From Paracoccus alkenifer (GTDB lineage: Bacteria; Pseudomonadota; Alphaproteobacteria; Rhodobacterales; Rhodobacteraceae), in NCBI RefSeq assembly GCF_900108405.1, contig NZ_FNXG01000004.1, forward strand, positions 124,001 through 188,000: a DNA stretch of 64,000 nucleotides. The letters run 5' to 3'. Made by a program: the position numbers and the translations under genes. Below, in pieces: positions 36,301 through 43,942 of this stretch. The notes under the pieces were generated by a model. It saw nothing but the letters and a program-made list of their open reading frames with translations, did no database searches and had not been told where the DNA came from. Each line of letters starts with the position of its first letter. Position 1 is the first letter of the stretch.

Positions 36301-36779
36301 GAGAGCGGCTGCTGGCGGCGTTTGACACGGTGAACGGCAATTTCACCACCCTGTTCACCCATCTGTTCGGCGGCGGCGAGGCGCGGCTGGTGCTGGTCGA
36401 ATCCGACGACCCGCTTGAGGCCGGGCTGGAAATCATGTGCCAGCCGCCGGGCAAGAAACTGTCCACGCTTAGCCTGCTGTCGGGGGGTGAGCAGACGCTG
36501 ACCGCGCTGGCGCTGATATTCGCGGTGTTCCTGGCCACCCCCGCCCCGATCTGCGTGCTGGACGAGGTCGACGCGCCCTTGGACGACGCCAACGTGGCCC
36601 GGTTCTGCGACTTGCTGGACGAGATGACCCGGCGCACCGACACGCGGTTTTTGATCATCACCCACCACGCGGTCACCATGTCGCGCATGGACCGGCTGTT
36701 CGGGGTGACGATGGTGGAACCGGGGGTCAGCCAGCTGGTCAGCGTGGACCTCAAGCGGGCCGAGGCGCTGGTGGCGTAA
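33333..36779 (+). CDS. smc: Chromosome segregation SMC ATPase
   Basis: 1148 residues starting with GTG (MQFDRLRLNGFKSFVDPTEL); the only nearby ATG (33304) is out of frame. The N-terminal Walker A is GPNGCGKSN. Long Ala/Arg/Glu-rich coiled coils flank a hinge at about 510-640. At the C-terminus, signature LSLLSGGEQTLTALAL and Walker B ICVLDEVDAPLDDAN complete the head. It condenses and organises the chromosome, normally with ScpA/ScpB, which are not in this window. It is divergent from lrgAB behind a DnaA box, and followed by repeat copy I. Confidence 0.95.
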   Translation: MQFDRLRLNGFKSFVDPTELVIRRGLTGVVGPNGCGKSNLLEALRWVMGENRPTAMRGDGMEDVIFAGTTRRPARAHAEVGLAIDNSARLAPVGFNDSDSLEITRRITRDAGSAYRINGREVRARDVQMLFADASTGSQSPALVRQGQISELINAKPKSRRRVLEEAAGIGGLYQRRHEAELKLNGAEQNLARVDDTLDQLSTQAAALARQARTAARYREIGAALRVAESALLYRRWADAQAALDHAQATLAADGRAAQAAEAGARDATAARAAAESALPPLREEDAIAAAIRTRAMAETESLDDADARARDAIATLSARLAQLDRDIEREAALNRDAGEVLARLDWERTELEKAHAGHDDRLATAESAATEAAAALRQLESRLGELTDESARAAARHQSAERLVHDLRAMRDRAARAQAEATDAVQRADAAGQQAAAALQQAQVAQQGAADTATEAEARLAATEAARAASADAETSARTARATAEGETAALQAECAALSRLVARGRAEGGAILDEITVAPGSEAALGAALGDELRLPATDHGPGWRSLPAPPDDPALPDGAAPLAAQVQAPPALARRLAQIGIAPDAATAAQMQPRLRPGQRLVTAAGDLFRWDGLVLPAGEAGSAAALHLQQVNRLRDATALADTARTRAATAIAAHDAARAALKDATTAETSARDASRAAERALSDVSRAATRAESDLSLAHGRTESARAERARHEGDQADAARRLAEAEAALAALPDRSDAAAAVEQAKTAVEAARIATLTRRGALDELRREGSARVKRLQEISREDSGWRLRLEQAGTRAGELAARRSTTAAELGQAEALPETLTAQRQVLAQRMADADARVTRARAALATADAALLAATTAERDAERAAADARETRARSEARRDAALEAQAQASARIAEELDTTPAALADTLDPAALPEPTQLETDIARLRSQRDGLGPVNLRADADKSELETERDRLATEKQDLTEAIRKLRGGIGSLNREGRERLLAAFDTVNGNFTTLFTHLFGGGEARLVLVESDDPLEAGLEIMCQPPGKKLSTLSLLSGGEQTLTALALIFAVFLATPAPICVLDEVDAPLDDANVARFCDLLDEMTRRTDTRFLIITHHAVTMSRMDRLFGVTMVEPGVSQLVSVDLKRAEALVA

Positions 36780-36843
36780 GGGGGGCGCTGCCCCCCACGG
36801 CGCAAGCGCCTCCCCCCGGGATATTTGGGAACCGCCCGAAGGG
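36779..36843 (+). repeat. Dispersed intergenic repeat, copy I
   Basis: A GGGGGGCGCTGCCCCCC hairpin and GGCGCAAGCGCC are followed by TCCCCCCGGGATATTTGGG. It begins at the last base of the smc stop codon and spans most of the gap to ridA. Confidence 0.75.
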
Positions 36844-36903
36844 GGCATGGTCAAGCGCCGCGTCGCCCGCTAGCCTGCGCGCGACGAAATCCCGGAGGAA
36901 CCC

Positions 36904-37359
36904 ATGTCGTTCGACGCCCGCATCGCCCAGCTTGGCATCACCCTGCCCGACGCCCCCGCCCCGGCGGCGAATTATGTGCCCTATGTGCAAAGCGGCAAGC
37001 TGCTGTTCGTGTCCGGCCAGATCGCCGCCGGCCCCGAGGGGCTGATTCGCGGCCGGCTGGGCGAGGATATGGACGCGGCCGCAGGTGCCGCGGCGGCGCG
37101 GGCCTGCGGGCTTGCGCTGATCGCGCAGGCGCGGGCGGCGCTGGGGTCGCTGGACCGGATCGCGCGGGTGGTGAAGCTGACCGGCTTTGTCAATTCGACC
37201 CCCGATTTCACCGACCAGCCCGAGGTGGTGAACGGCTGCTCGGACCTGATGGTCGAGGTGTTCGGCGACGCCGGCCGCCACGCCCGCGCCGCAGTCAGCG
37301 CCGCCGCCCTGCCCCGCGGCGTCGCGGTCGAGGTCGAGGCGATCTTTGAGATCGCGTGA
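36904..37359 (+). CDS. RidA/YjgF family protein
   Basis: 151 residues of the Rid superfamily (YjgF/YER057c fold). Present are LLFVSGQIAAGPEG, the motif with the backbone-binding Gly, and VEVEAIFEIA at the C-terminus with the key Glu. The conserved Arg is expected in the RAAVSAAALPRGVAVEVE stretch. The longer N-terminus (about 30 residues) places it in the larger 'Rid7-like' type seen in alphaproteobacteria, so enamine/imine deaminase activity is probable but not sure. GGAGGAACCC precedes the ATG. Confidence 0.85.
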   Translation: MSFDARIAQLGITLPDAPAPAANYVPYVQSGKLLFVSGQIAAGPEGLIRGRLGEDMDAAAGAAAARACGLALIAQARAALGSLDRIARVVKLTGFVNSTPDFTDQPEVVNGCSDLMVEVFGDAGRHARAAVSAAALPRGVAVEVEAIFEIA

Positions 37360-37363
37360 GGCT

Positions 37364-37395
37364 GATTCTTCCATGTGAAAATATCCCGGGCTTCC
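37364..37395 (-). repeat. Dispersed intergenic repeat, copy J
   Basis: GATTCTTCCATGTGAAAATA, then TCCCGGGCTTCC, immediately after the ridA stop. The hairpin part is absent. Confidence 0.55.
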
Positions 37396-37406
37396 GAGCG
37401 CACGGA

Positions 37407-37429
37407 AAAACGGTCCGGTGGACCGTTTT
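37407..37429 (+). terminator. Hairpin terminator after the RidA-family gene
   Basis: AAAACGGTCC, loop GGT, GGACCGTTTT: a perfect 10-bp stem ending in TTTT. More G/C hairpins (GGCCAC/GTGGCC and CCGGGGG/CCCCCGG) follow up to 37471. Confidence 0.7.
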
Positions 37430-37498
37430 CAGCGAGGAAGGCCACGGCAGTGGCCGGGGGCTGGCCCCCGGTCCTGCGGTGGCCATATTGGCGCGCCC

Positions 37499-38254
37499 AT
37501 GCTGCACCCTGATTTCCTGACCCGCCCGCTGGCGCATCGCGGCCTGCACGGGCCGGGGGTGCCGGAAAACTCGCTGCCGGCGTTCCGGGCGGCGATCGCC
37601 TCGGGCTACGGGATTGAACTGGACGTGCAGCCGGCGCGCGACGGCACGCCGCTGGTGTTTCACGACGCCGGGTTGCGGCGGATGGCGGGGATCGACGCGC
37701 CGGTCAGCAGCCTGGGCGTGGCTGATGCCGCCGCCTGCCGCCTGCTGGGCACCGCCCACGGCATCCCGACGCTGGACGAGGTTCTGGCGCTGGTCGCCGG
37801 CCGCGTGCCGGTGCTGATCGAGGTCAAGGATCCGGACGACACGCTGGGGCCTGACATCGGCGCTCTGCCGGACCTTGTCGCAAGGATCGCGGCCGCCCAT
37901 GCCGCGCAGGGGCATCCGGTCGCGGTGATGAGCTTCAACCCGCATATGGTGGCGGCGATGGCGCGGCCGGGGCTGGCGGCGGGGCTGACCAGCTGCGGCT
38001 TTGGTATCACGGGCTGGCCACGGATCGCCGCGGCGCGGCGGGCGGCGCTGGCGCGGCTTGAGGGGTTCGACACGGTGGGCGCCTGTTTCATCTCGCACGA
38101 CTGCAAGGATCTGGACAATCCGGCGGTGCTGGCGCTGGCGCGGCGCGGGGTTCCCGTGCTGTGCTGGACCATCCGTTCCGCCGCGGCCGAAACCGCCGCG
38201 CGCCGCATCGCCCGCAACATCACCTTTGAGGGGTATCGACCATGCGCATCCTGA
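37499..38254 (+). CDS. Glycerophosphodiester phosphodiesterase family protein
   Basis: 251 residues of the GDPD TIM barrel. The catalytic motif is complete: LAHRGLHGPGVPENSLPAF (His-Arg, Glu/Asn), GIELDVQPARDG (Glu/Asp pair) and PLVFHD (second catalytic His), then VLIEVKDPDD. It hydrolyses glycerophosphodiesters to glycerol-3-phosphate and an alcohol. No signal peptide, so cytoplasmic. The ATG of MLHPDFLTRP is chosen over a frame opening in the hairpin region at 37418. It overlaps the SDR gene by 13 bp. Confidence 0.88.
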   Translation: MLHPDFLTRPLAHRGLHGPGVPENSLPAFRAAIASGYGIELDVQPARDGTPLVFHDAGLRRMAGIDAPVSSLGVADAAACRLLGTAHGIPTLDEVLALVAGRVPVLIEVKDPDDTLGPDIGALPDLVARIAAAHAAQGHPVAVMSFNPHMVAAMARPGLAAGLTSCGFGITGWPRIAAARRAALARLEGFDTVGACFISHDCKDLDNPAVLALARRGVPVLCWTIRSAAAETAARRIARNITFEGYRPCAS

Positions 38255-38967
38255 TCACCGGCGGCACCCGCGGCATCGGCCGCGCCACCGCATTGTCCTG
38301 CGCGGCGCGGGGCTGGACCACGGCCCTGGGGTATCGCGGCGACGCGGCTGCGGCGGCCGAAACCCTGGCCGCGATCAAGGCGGCCGGGGGGCGGTCCAGC
38401 GCCCATGCCGCGGATATTTCCGACCCCGCGCAGGTGGCGGCGCTGTTCGATGCGGCAACCGCGGCGATGGGCGGGCTGGACGGGGTGGTGGTCAACGCGG
38501 GGATCGTCGCGCCGGTGATGCCGCTGGCCCAGATGACGCCGGACCGGATCGAGCGCATGGTCCGCGTCAACCTGACCGGGGCGCTGTATTGCGCGCGCGA
38601 GGCGGCGCGGCGGCTGCCGGACGGGGGTCGGGTGGTGCTGATGTCCTCGGCCGCGGCGCGGCTGGGATCTGCGGGGAAATACGTCGATTATGCCGCGACC
38701 AAGGGCGCGATCGACACGCTGACCATCGGGCTGGCGCAGGAATTGGCGCCGCGCCGCATCCGGGTGAACGGGGTGCGCCCCGGCATCATCGACACCGACA
38801 TCCACGCCGACGGGGGCGAGCCGGATCGGGTGGCGCTTGCCGGCCCCAAGCTGCCGCTGGGCCGCGCCGGCCGCGCCGAAGAGGTCGCGGCGGCCGTGGT
38901 CTGGCTGCTGTCGGACGAGGCCAGCTATACCAGCGGCGCCATCATCGACGTGGCGGGGGCGCGCTAA
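38242..38967 (+). CDS. SDR family NAD(P)-dependent oxidoreductase
   Basis: 241 residues, classical SDR: TGGTRGIGRATAL (dinucleotide binding), VVNAG, catalytic Ser in LMSSAAARLG and Y-x3-K in DYAATKGAID, and the substrate-pocket VRPGIIDTDIHAD. The specific substrate is unknown; it resembles the 3-oxoacyl-ACP reductase-like/sugar-alcohol oxidoreductase subgroups. It overlaps the glycerophosphodiesterase by 13 bp, so the two are translationally coupled. Confidence 0.87.
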   Translation: MRILITGGTRGIGRATALSCAARGWTTALGYRGDAAAAAETLAAIKAAGGRSSAHAADISDPAQVAALFDAATAAMGGLDGVVVNAGIVAPVMPLAQMTPDRIERMVRVNLTGALYCAREAARRLPDGGRVVLMSSAAARLGSAGKYVDYAATKGAIDTLTIGLAQELAPRRIRVNGVRPGIIDTDIHADGGEPDRVALAGPKLPLGRAGRAEEVAAAVVWLLSDEASYTSGAIIDVAGAR

Positions 38968-38980
38968 GCTCCCGACCCCC

Positions 38981-39445
38981 TCAGGCCGCCGAGGTTTCCT
39001 GCGCCGCCGCCAGCACCGCGTGCAGCGCCACCGGGTCGTCGTTGGCGCGCAGCTTGGCGCGCATATCGGCGTCGCGCAGGGTGCGGCTGACCAGCGCCAG
39101 CGCCTTGAGATGTTCAACCCCCGGGCTGTCGGGGGCCAGCAGCGCGAACACCAGATCGACGGGCTGGCGGTCCACCGCGTCGAAATCCATCGGCTTGTCC
39201 AGCCGCAAAAACAGCCCGGCGACCTTTTCCAGCCCCGGAATCCGCGCATGGGGCAGCGCCACCCCGTGCCCGACGCCGGTCGCGCCCAGGCTTTCGCGTT
39301 CCTGCAACGCATCCAGCGTCGCCGCCGCATCCAGCCCGTAAGCCTGCGCCGCCATCTCGGCCAGATCGTGGAAAAGCCGCTTTTTAGAGCTGACCTGCGC
39401 CTGCGAGCGCACGGCCGCCGGGGAAAGAATCTCGCTGATCCGCAT
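38981..39445 (-). CDS. ptsN: PTS IIA-like nitrogen-regulatory protein PtsN
   Basis: 154 residues, EIIA-Ntr fold. The phosphoacceptor is the His of GVALPHARIPG near residue 67, preceded by ALQERESLGATGVGHG. It receives phosphate from EI-Ntr/NPr and modulates K+ channels and nitrogen/stress regulators. It lies after hpf behind a hairpin. No rpoN is located between lptB and hpf, unlike the usual proteobacterial order. Confidence 0.92.
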   Translation of the reverse strand: MRISEILSPAAVRSQAQVSSKKRLFHDLAEMAAQAYGLDAAATLDALQERESLGATGVGHGVALPHARIPGLEKVAGLFLRLDKPMDFDAVDRQPVDLVFALLAPDSPGVEHLKALALVSRTLRDADMRAKLRANDDPVALHAVLAAAQETSAA

Positions 39446-39479
39446 TTTGCTGTCCTAGCCCGTCATTGCCGCAGCCAAA

Positions 39480-39508
39480 GGCCGGAGGGTGGCGCAGCAC
39501 CTCCGGCC
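39480..39508 (-). terminator. Hairpin between hpf and ptsN
   Basis: GGCCGGAGG and CCTCCGGCC arms around an 11-nt loop; on the minus strand it is followed by TTT. Probably an attenuator between hpf and ptsN. Confidence 0.55.
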
Positions 39509-39531
39509 CCGGGTGTTCGACGCCTGCGGCG

Positions 39532-40113
39532 TCAGCTCAGGTTGCGGGGGTCGATCCAGCCCACATTGCCGTCGTCGCGGCGGTGGACCACATTGACACC
39601 CCCATGTTTCTCGTTGCGGAAGACCAGCATCGCTACCCCCGCAAGCTCCATCTGCATGACTGCGTCACCGACCGATAGCGTCGGCACGCGGGTTTCCATC
39701 TCGGCCACGATGATGGGCTGAAGACCGGCATCGTCCTGCGATTCCCATTCATCCTCGTCGGCCGCCAGCACATAGCTGGACGCCGCGCCGTATTCAACCG
39801 GCGAGGTCCGGTCCTTGTGGTGGTCCTTGAGCCGGCGCTTGTAGCGGCGCAGCTGCTTGTCCATCTTTTCGCGGCATTTCTCGAACGCCGCATAGATGTT
39901 GTCGGAAGCCTGCCCCTTGGCCTGCACGGTCAGGCCGGTCGCCAGATGCACCACCGTATCGCAGATGAAATAATGGGCGTCGCGCGAAAAGATCACCGTG
40001 GAGTCGGTCGGTCGCTGGGCATATTTTTCAAAGGTCTCGCCCAGTTCGGTGCGCACGTGCGTCTGAAGCGCCTCGCCGACGTCGATCTGTTTTCCACTGA
40101 TCTGATAACGCAT
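39532..40113 (-). CDS. hpf: Ribosome hibernation promoting factor (long form)
   Basis: 193 residues, the long HPF found in most non-gamma bacteria: an S30AE/YfiA N-terminal domain (1-100, MRYQISGKQIDVGEALQTHV) plus a C-terminal dimerisation domain (about 135-190, MELAGVAMLVFRNEKHGGVN and VGWIDP). It dimerises 70S ribosomes to 100S particles in stationary phase. The start is supported by GGTAAGGAACC. A TTGACA (40224-40219, minus strand) in the 207-bp upstream gap, inside a TGACAG/CTGTCA dyad, is a likely promoter element. Confidence 0.94.
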   Translation of the reverse strand: MRYQISGKQIDVGEALQTHVRTELGETFEKYAQRPTDSTVIFSRDAHYFICDTVVHLATGLTVQAKGQASDNIYAAFEKCREKMDKQLRRYKRRLKDHHKDRTSPVEYGAASSYVLAADEDEWESQDDAGLQPIIVAEMETRVPTLSVGDAVMQMELAGVAMLVFRNEKHGGVNVVHRRDDGNVGWIDPRNLS

Positions 40114-40201
40114 GGTTCCTTACCTTTCCGAAAGCCCGGTTCCGCCGCCATGGGCCTGAACCGGCAACAGGGTCCGTCGCAGACCCCTGAGAGTCATTTG
40201 G

Positions 40202-40224
40202 TGACAGCTTCCCGGCACTGTCAA
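40202..40224 (-). promoter_or_regulatory. Probable hpf promoter region
   Basis: Minus-strand TTGACA (40224-40219) lies in a TGACAG-N10-CTGTCA dyad, about 105 bp before the hpf start. The -10 is not obvious (CAAATG at 18 bp). The dyad could be an operator. Confidence 0.35.
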
Positions 40225-40320
40225 TCTCGGCGGAAAATTGCCGCATTGCGGCATCACGGCGCTGCGAAGCCGGGACCGGGGCGGGGCCGGGGCGGGATCG
40301 AGGCGAACCCGTGCGGGCCG

Positions 40321-41145
40321 TCAGGCGGCGGTGAAGGTATCGCCCAGATACACCTCGCGCACCCGCTCATCGGCGATGATTTCATCGGTGGTGCCCGACA
40401 TCAGCACGGTGCCGTCGTGCAGGATATAGGCGCGGTCCACGATGCCCAGCGTGGCGCGGACGTTGTGGTCGGTGATCAGCACGCCAATGCCGCGCGACTT
40501 GAGATCCTGCACCAGCACGCGGATATCGGCCAGCGCGATGGGATCGACGCCCGCAAAGGGTTCGTCCAGCAGCAGAAACGACGGATTCGCCGCCAGACAG
40601 CGCGCGATTTCCACCCGCCGCCGCTCGCCCCCCGACAGCGCCATGGCGGGCGCGTGGCGCAGATGGCCGATCGAGAAATCGCCCAGCAGTTCCTCCAGCC
40701 GATCGCGCTGCTTGTGGCGGCGCTTGTCGGTGACTTCCAGCACCGCCATGATGTTCTGTTCGACATCCAGCCCGCGAAAGATCGACATTTCCTGCGGCAG
40801 ATAGCCGATGCCCAGCTGCGCGCGGCGAAACATCGGCAGGGCGCTGACATCGCGGCCATCGATGCTGATCCGCCCGGCGTCGGGCATCACCAGCCCGGCC
40901 ACGCAATAGAAACAGGTGGTTTTCCCCGAGCCGTTCGGCCCCAGCAGCGCCACCACCTCGCCCCGGTCCAGCCGCAGCGACACGTCGCGCAGGACCAGCC
41001 GGTTGCTGTAGGATTTGCGCAGCCCCTCGATCCACAATCCGCGCGAGGGGTCGGGGTCGGGGGCCGGGTCGGGGGCCGGGGGTGAGGCCGGGGCCGGGGT
41101 GGAGGCCGGGGCCGCGGTGGCGGCGGCGTGATCGGTGCCTGACAT
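40321..41145 (-). CDS. lptB: LPS export ABC transporter ATP-binding protein LptB
   Basis: 274 residues. Walker A GPNGSGKTT, Q-loop YLPQEMSIFR, signature LSGGERRRVEIARCL, Walker B FLLLDEPFAGVDP and switch His in ITDHNVRATL are complete. It powers LPS extraction from the inner membrane with LptFG, not present here. It carries an N-terminal extension of about 33 residues rich in Pro, Ala and Asp, ending before GLWIEGLRKSYSN; E. coli LptB lacks it. The ATG overlaps the lptA stop by one base (TGATG). Confidence 0.93.
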   Translation of the reverse strand: MSGTDHAAATAAPASTPAPASPPAPDPAPDPDPSRGLWIEGLRKSYSNRLVLRDVSLRLDRGEVVALLGPNGSGKTTCFYCVAGLVMPDAGRISIDGRDVSALPMFRRAQLGIGYLPQEMSIFRGLDVEQNIMAVLEVTDKRRHKQRDRLEELLGDFSIGHLRHAPAMALSGGERRRVEIARCLAANPSFLLLDEPFAGVDPIALADIRVLVQDLKSRGIGVLITDHNVRATLGIVDRAYILHDGTVLMSGTTDEIIADERVREVYLGDTFTAA

Positions 41146-41630
41146 CACTGCTGCCCCGGTTGCAGGACGCTGCGCACCCGGCCGGACACGGCGGCGGTGC
41201 CGTCCCTCAGGTTCACCTCGATGCGGTCGCCGGCCAGCACGCTGTCACCGCGGGTCACGATCGCGTCACCCGTCAGCACCACCTGCCCCGAGTCGACATC
41301 ATAGACCGCTTGCGCCGCCTCGGCCGCGTCCTCGCCGCTGACCAGCGTCACCCCGCCCGAGGCATCCAGCGCCTTGATCCGCTGCTGCCCGCCCTCGCCG
41401 TAGATCACGGTGACGGTCGCGGCAGACAGGCGCATGTCGCCCTGCCCGATCAGCACATTGCCGGTGAACACGGCCTCGCCCGTGGCCTGAACGACCCGCA
41501 GGGAATCGGCCGTGACCTCGACCGGGGCCGAGGTATCGGCCCGCATCCCGCCAAAGGCGACGGTCTGCGCCAGTCCCGGCGCAGCACCACCCAGCGCCAG
41601 CAGGCCGGCAAGGGTCAGGACTCGTAGCAT
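41145..41630 (-). CDS. lptA: LPS transport periplasmic protein LptA
   Basis: 161 residues with a signal peptide (MLRVLTLAGLLALGG, cleavage after LAQ) and one OstA/LptA beta-jellyroll domain (MRADTSAPVEVTADSLRVVQ onward). It forms the periplasmic LPS bridge. AAGGAGCCGACG directly precedes the chosen ATG; a frame opening at 41696 would lose this ribosome site and the signal peptide. It is coupled to lptB (TGATG). Confidence 0.9.
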   Translation of the reverse strand: MLRVLTLAGLLALGGAAPGLAQTVAFGGMRADTSAPVEVTADSLRVVQATGEAVFTGNVLIGQGDMRLSAATVTVIYGEGGQQRIKALDASGGVTLVSGEDAAEAAQAVYDVDSGQVVLTGDAIVTRGDSVLAGDRIEVNLRDGTAAVSGRVRSVLQPGQQ

Positions 41631-41692
41631 CGTCGGCTCCTTGTGTCGCGGCCGGTTTTGCGGGCCGGTTTGGGGCAGCGGGGGCACAGGCA

Positions 41693-42271
41693 TCATGGGC
41701 GGTATAGCAGGCGCACGCCTTCGTTCAATTCCAGAACCTGTCCGGTGTCGGAAGGGTGGATCAGCATCGTCCCGGCCTCAAGCTCGCCAAACGGGGCGGT
41801 GACGTGAACGGTTTCATCGGCGCGCAGGGTGTCGGCGGCGGTGTCGGCCTGAAAACTGGGGCCGCGCATCACCCAGCCCGATGACAGCGCCATCCGCACC
41901 CCGCCCTCAAGCCGAATGATGGTGTCCTGCGTCTGCGCAAGGGGCGAGGTCAGCTCGATCATCAGCCCGTCGCGGGCGCGCCAGTCCAGCACCAGCGCGC
42001 TGGCGGTGCCGCTGTTGCCGCTGCCGCCGTTCCCCAGCGCCGCACGGGCCGCACGCAGGGTGACGCTGGCGCCGTCCGGGGTCACGGTGGTGTATTCGGG
42101 GGCGCCGATGCCGGGGCTGCGGCCCAGATCCTCGGGGGTGCCCTCGGCATAGGGGATCGCCGGCTCGACCGTGTCAGAGCTGCGGCCCAGCAGGAACAGC
42201 ACCGACAGCAGCGCCAGCGCCGACAGCGGCAGCGCGACGCGCAGCAGCCTGACCACGCGGGTGCGCAACAT
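41693..42271 (-). CDS. lptC: LPS export system protein LptC
   Basis: 192 residues: one N-terminal membrane anchor (VALPLSALALLSVLFLLG) and a periplasmic LptC jellyroll (IELTSPLAQTQDTIIRLEGG, DTLRADETVHVTAP). It passes LPS from LptBFG to LptA. It follows kdsD by 12 bp and is followed by lptA. Confidence 0.88.
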   Translation of the reverse strand: MLRTRVVRLLRVALPLSALALLSVLFLLGRSSDTVEPAIPYAEGTPEDLGRSPGIGAPEYTTVTPDGASVTLRAARAALGNGGSGNSGTASALVLDWRARDGLMIELTSPLAQTQDTIIRLEGGVRMALSSGWVMRGPSFQADTAADTLRADETVHVTAPFGELEAGTMLIHPSDTGQVLELNEGVRLLYRP

Positions 42272-42283
42272 CCCGGCCCCGCC

Positions 42284-43240
42284 CTAGACCATGCCCGCCC
42301 GCAGGCAGTCATGGATATGCAGGATCCCCTGCGGCACACCGTCACGCACCGCGAACAGGCTGGTGATCTTGCTGCCCTGCATCTCGGCCAGCGCCGATTC
42401 GGCCAGCGCCTCGGGCAGGATCGAGCGGGGGTTGCGGGTCATCACCTCGCCGGCGCGGCGGTCGAGCAGCCCCTGCATGTGGCGGCGCAGGTCGCCGTCG
42501 GTGATGATTCCGACCAGCCGGCCGGCGTCGTCCGTGACCCCCGTGACGCCAAAGCCCTTGCGGGTGATTTCCAGCAGCGTGTCGGTCATAGGCGCATCCA
42601 TGCCCACCAGCGGCATGTCGTCGTGCATAAGATCCTGCACCCGCGCCAGCCTCGCCCCCAGCTTGCCGCCGGGGTGAAAGGTGCGGAAATGTTCGGGGGT
42701 AAAGCGGCGGTGTTCCATCAGCGCCACCGCCAGCGCATCGCCCAGCGCCAGCGTCATGGTGGTCGAGGTGGTGGGCACGATCCCGGTCCCGCAGGCCTCA
42801 AGCGCCTGCGGCAGCAGCAGCGCCACGTCGGACTGGCGCAGCAGGGTCGAGCCTTCGCGCCCGGCGATGCCGATCAGCGGGATGGCGAAACGGCGGGTAT
42901 GGGCGACGATATCGGCGATCTCGGGGGTCTCGCCGCTGTTCGACAGCACCAGCGCCACGTCGGTTTTCGTCACCATGCCCAGATCGCCGTGGCTGGCCTC
43001 GGCCGGGTGGACGAACTGCGCGGGCGTCCCGGTCGAGGCGAACGTCGCGGCGATCTTGCGCCCGACATGGCCGGATTTGCCCATGCCGGACACCACCACC
43101 CGGCCGGTGGCTTGCAGGATCAGCCGCACTGCGTCCTGAAACGGCTGCGCCAGCCCGTTGTCCAGCGCGGTTTCCAGCGCGGCCAGCCCCTGCGCCTCGG
43201 TGCGGATCACCCTGCGGGCGGTATCGACATATTCGCTCAT
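42284..43240 (-). CDS. kdsD: Arabinose-5-phosphate isomerase (KpsF/GutQ family)
   Basis: 318 residues: an SIS domain with VVSGMGKSGHVGRKIA and HPAEASHGDLGM (active-site His) at about 40-175, then two CBS domains (about 205-315, with VTDDAGRLVGIITDGDLRRH). It isomerises ribulose-5-P to arabinose-5-P, the entry to KDO for LPS. The location just upstream of lptCAB supports the LPS role. Confidence 0.93.
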   Translation of the reverse strand: MSEYVDTARRVIRTEAQGLAALETALDNGLAQPFQDAVRLILQATGRVVVSGMGKSGHVGRKIAATFASTGTPAQFVHPAEASHGDLGMVTKTDVALVLSNSGETPEIADIVAHTRRFAIPLIGIAGREGSTLLRQSDVALLLPQALEACGTGIVPTTSTTMTLALGDALAVALMEHRRFTPEHFRTFHPGGKLGARLARVQDLMHDDMPLVGMDAPMTDTLLEITRKGFGVTGVTDDAGRLVGIITDGDLRRHMQGLLDRRAGEVMTRNPRSILPEALAESALAEMQGSKITSLFAVRDGVPQGILHIHDCLRAGMV

Positions 43241-43249
43241 GCGCCCGAC

Positions 43250-43864
43250 CTAGTGATGAAAGATGTCATTGTCATCGCCCCAGCCCAGCAGATCCAGATG
43301 CGCGCGGGTCGGCAGGAAATCGAAACACGCCTGCGCAAGATCGGCGCGCCCCTCGCGCGCAAGCCGCTGTTCCAGCTCGGCCTTGAGCGCGTGCAGGTGC
43401 AGAACGTCGGACGCCGCATATTCCAGCTGCGCCGGCGACAGCTCGGCCGCGCCCCAGTCGCTGGTCTGCTGCTGCTTGGAAATATCGACCCCGACCAGAT
43501 CGGCCAGCAAGTATTTCAGCCCGTGCCGGTCGGTAAAGGTGCGCACCATCTTGGACGCGATCTTGGTGCACCAGACCGGGGCAGTGACGACCCCGAACGC
43601 GTTTTCCAGCGCCGCGATGTCAAAGCGCCCGAAATGGAACAGTTTCAGCGTGGCGGGATCGGCCAGCATCCGCACCAGATTGGGCGCATCGCGCTGGCCC
43701 GGCGCGATCTGCACCAGATGCGCGTTGCCGTCGCCGCTGCTCATCTGCACCAGACACAGCCGGTCGCGGCGCGGGTCCAGCCCCATGGTTTCGGTGTCGA
43801 TGGCGACGACCGGCCCCAGATCCAGCCCCTCGGGCAGGTCGTGGCGGTGAAGATGGATGGTCAT
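43250..43864 (-). CDS. Ribonuclease D-like 3'-5' exonuclease
   Basis: 204 residues of the DEDDy exonuclease superfamily: motif I VVAIDTETMGLDP (Asp, Glu), motif II HFGRFDIAAL, motif III YAASDVLHLHAL (Tyr, Asp). The HRDC domains of E. coli RNase D are absent, as in the short alphaproteobacterial RNase D. It is probably involved in tRNA 3' maturation or DNA/RNA trimming. It lies 9 bp before kdsD on the same strand, first in this operon. Confidence 0.87.
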   Translation of the reverse strand: MTIHLHRHDLPEGLDLGPVVAIDTETMGLDPRRDRLCLVQMSSGDGNAHLVQIAPGQRDAPNLVRMLADPATLKLFHFGRFDIAALENAFGVVTAPVWCTKIASKMVRTFTDRHGLKYLLADLVGVDISKQQQTSDWGAAELSPAQLEYAASDVLHLHALKAELEQRLAREGRADLAQACFDFLPTRAHLDLLGWGDDNDIFHH

Positions 43865-43942
43865 ATGCGCTGGTCCCCAAGGCTGTCGCCACGGGGAATG
43901 CCCGGCCCCGCCGCCCCCGTCAACCGCAGCGGCAAAAGGGCG

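Noticed and set aside
34476..36854. A 792-codon Gly/Gln-rich minus frame opposite smc
   Set aside because: It is antisense to the coiled-coil part of smc, an effect of alanine/arginine codons in GC-rich DNA.
41041..41110. GGGGTCGGGG-type short repeats, considered as a repeat array
   Set aside because: They encode the low-complexity N-terminus of LptB, and are irregular; no CRISPR-like spacers.
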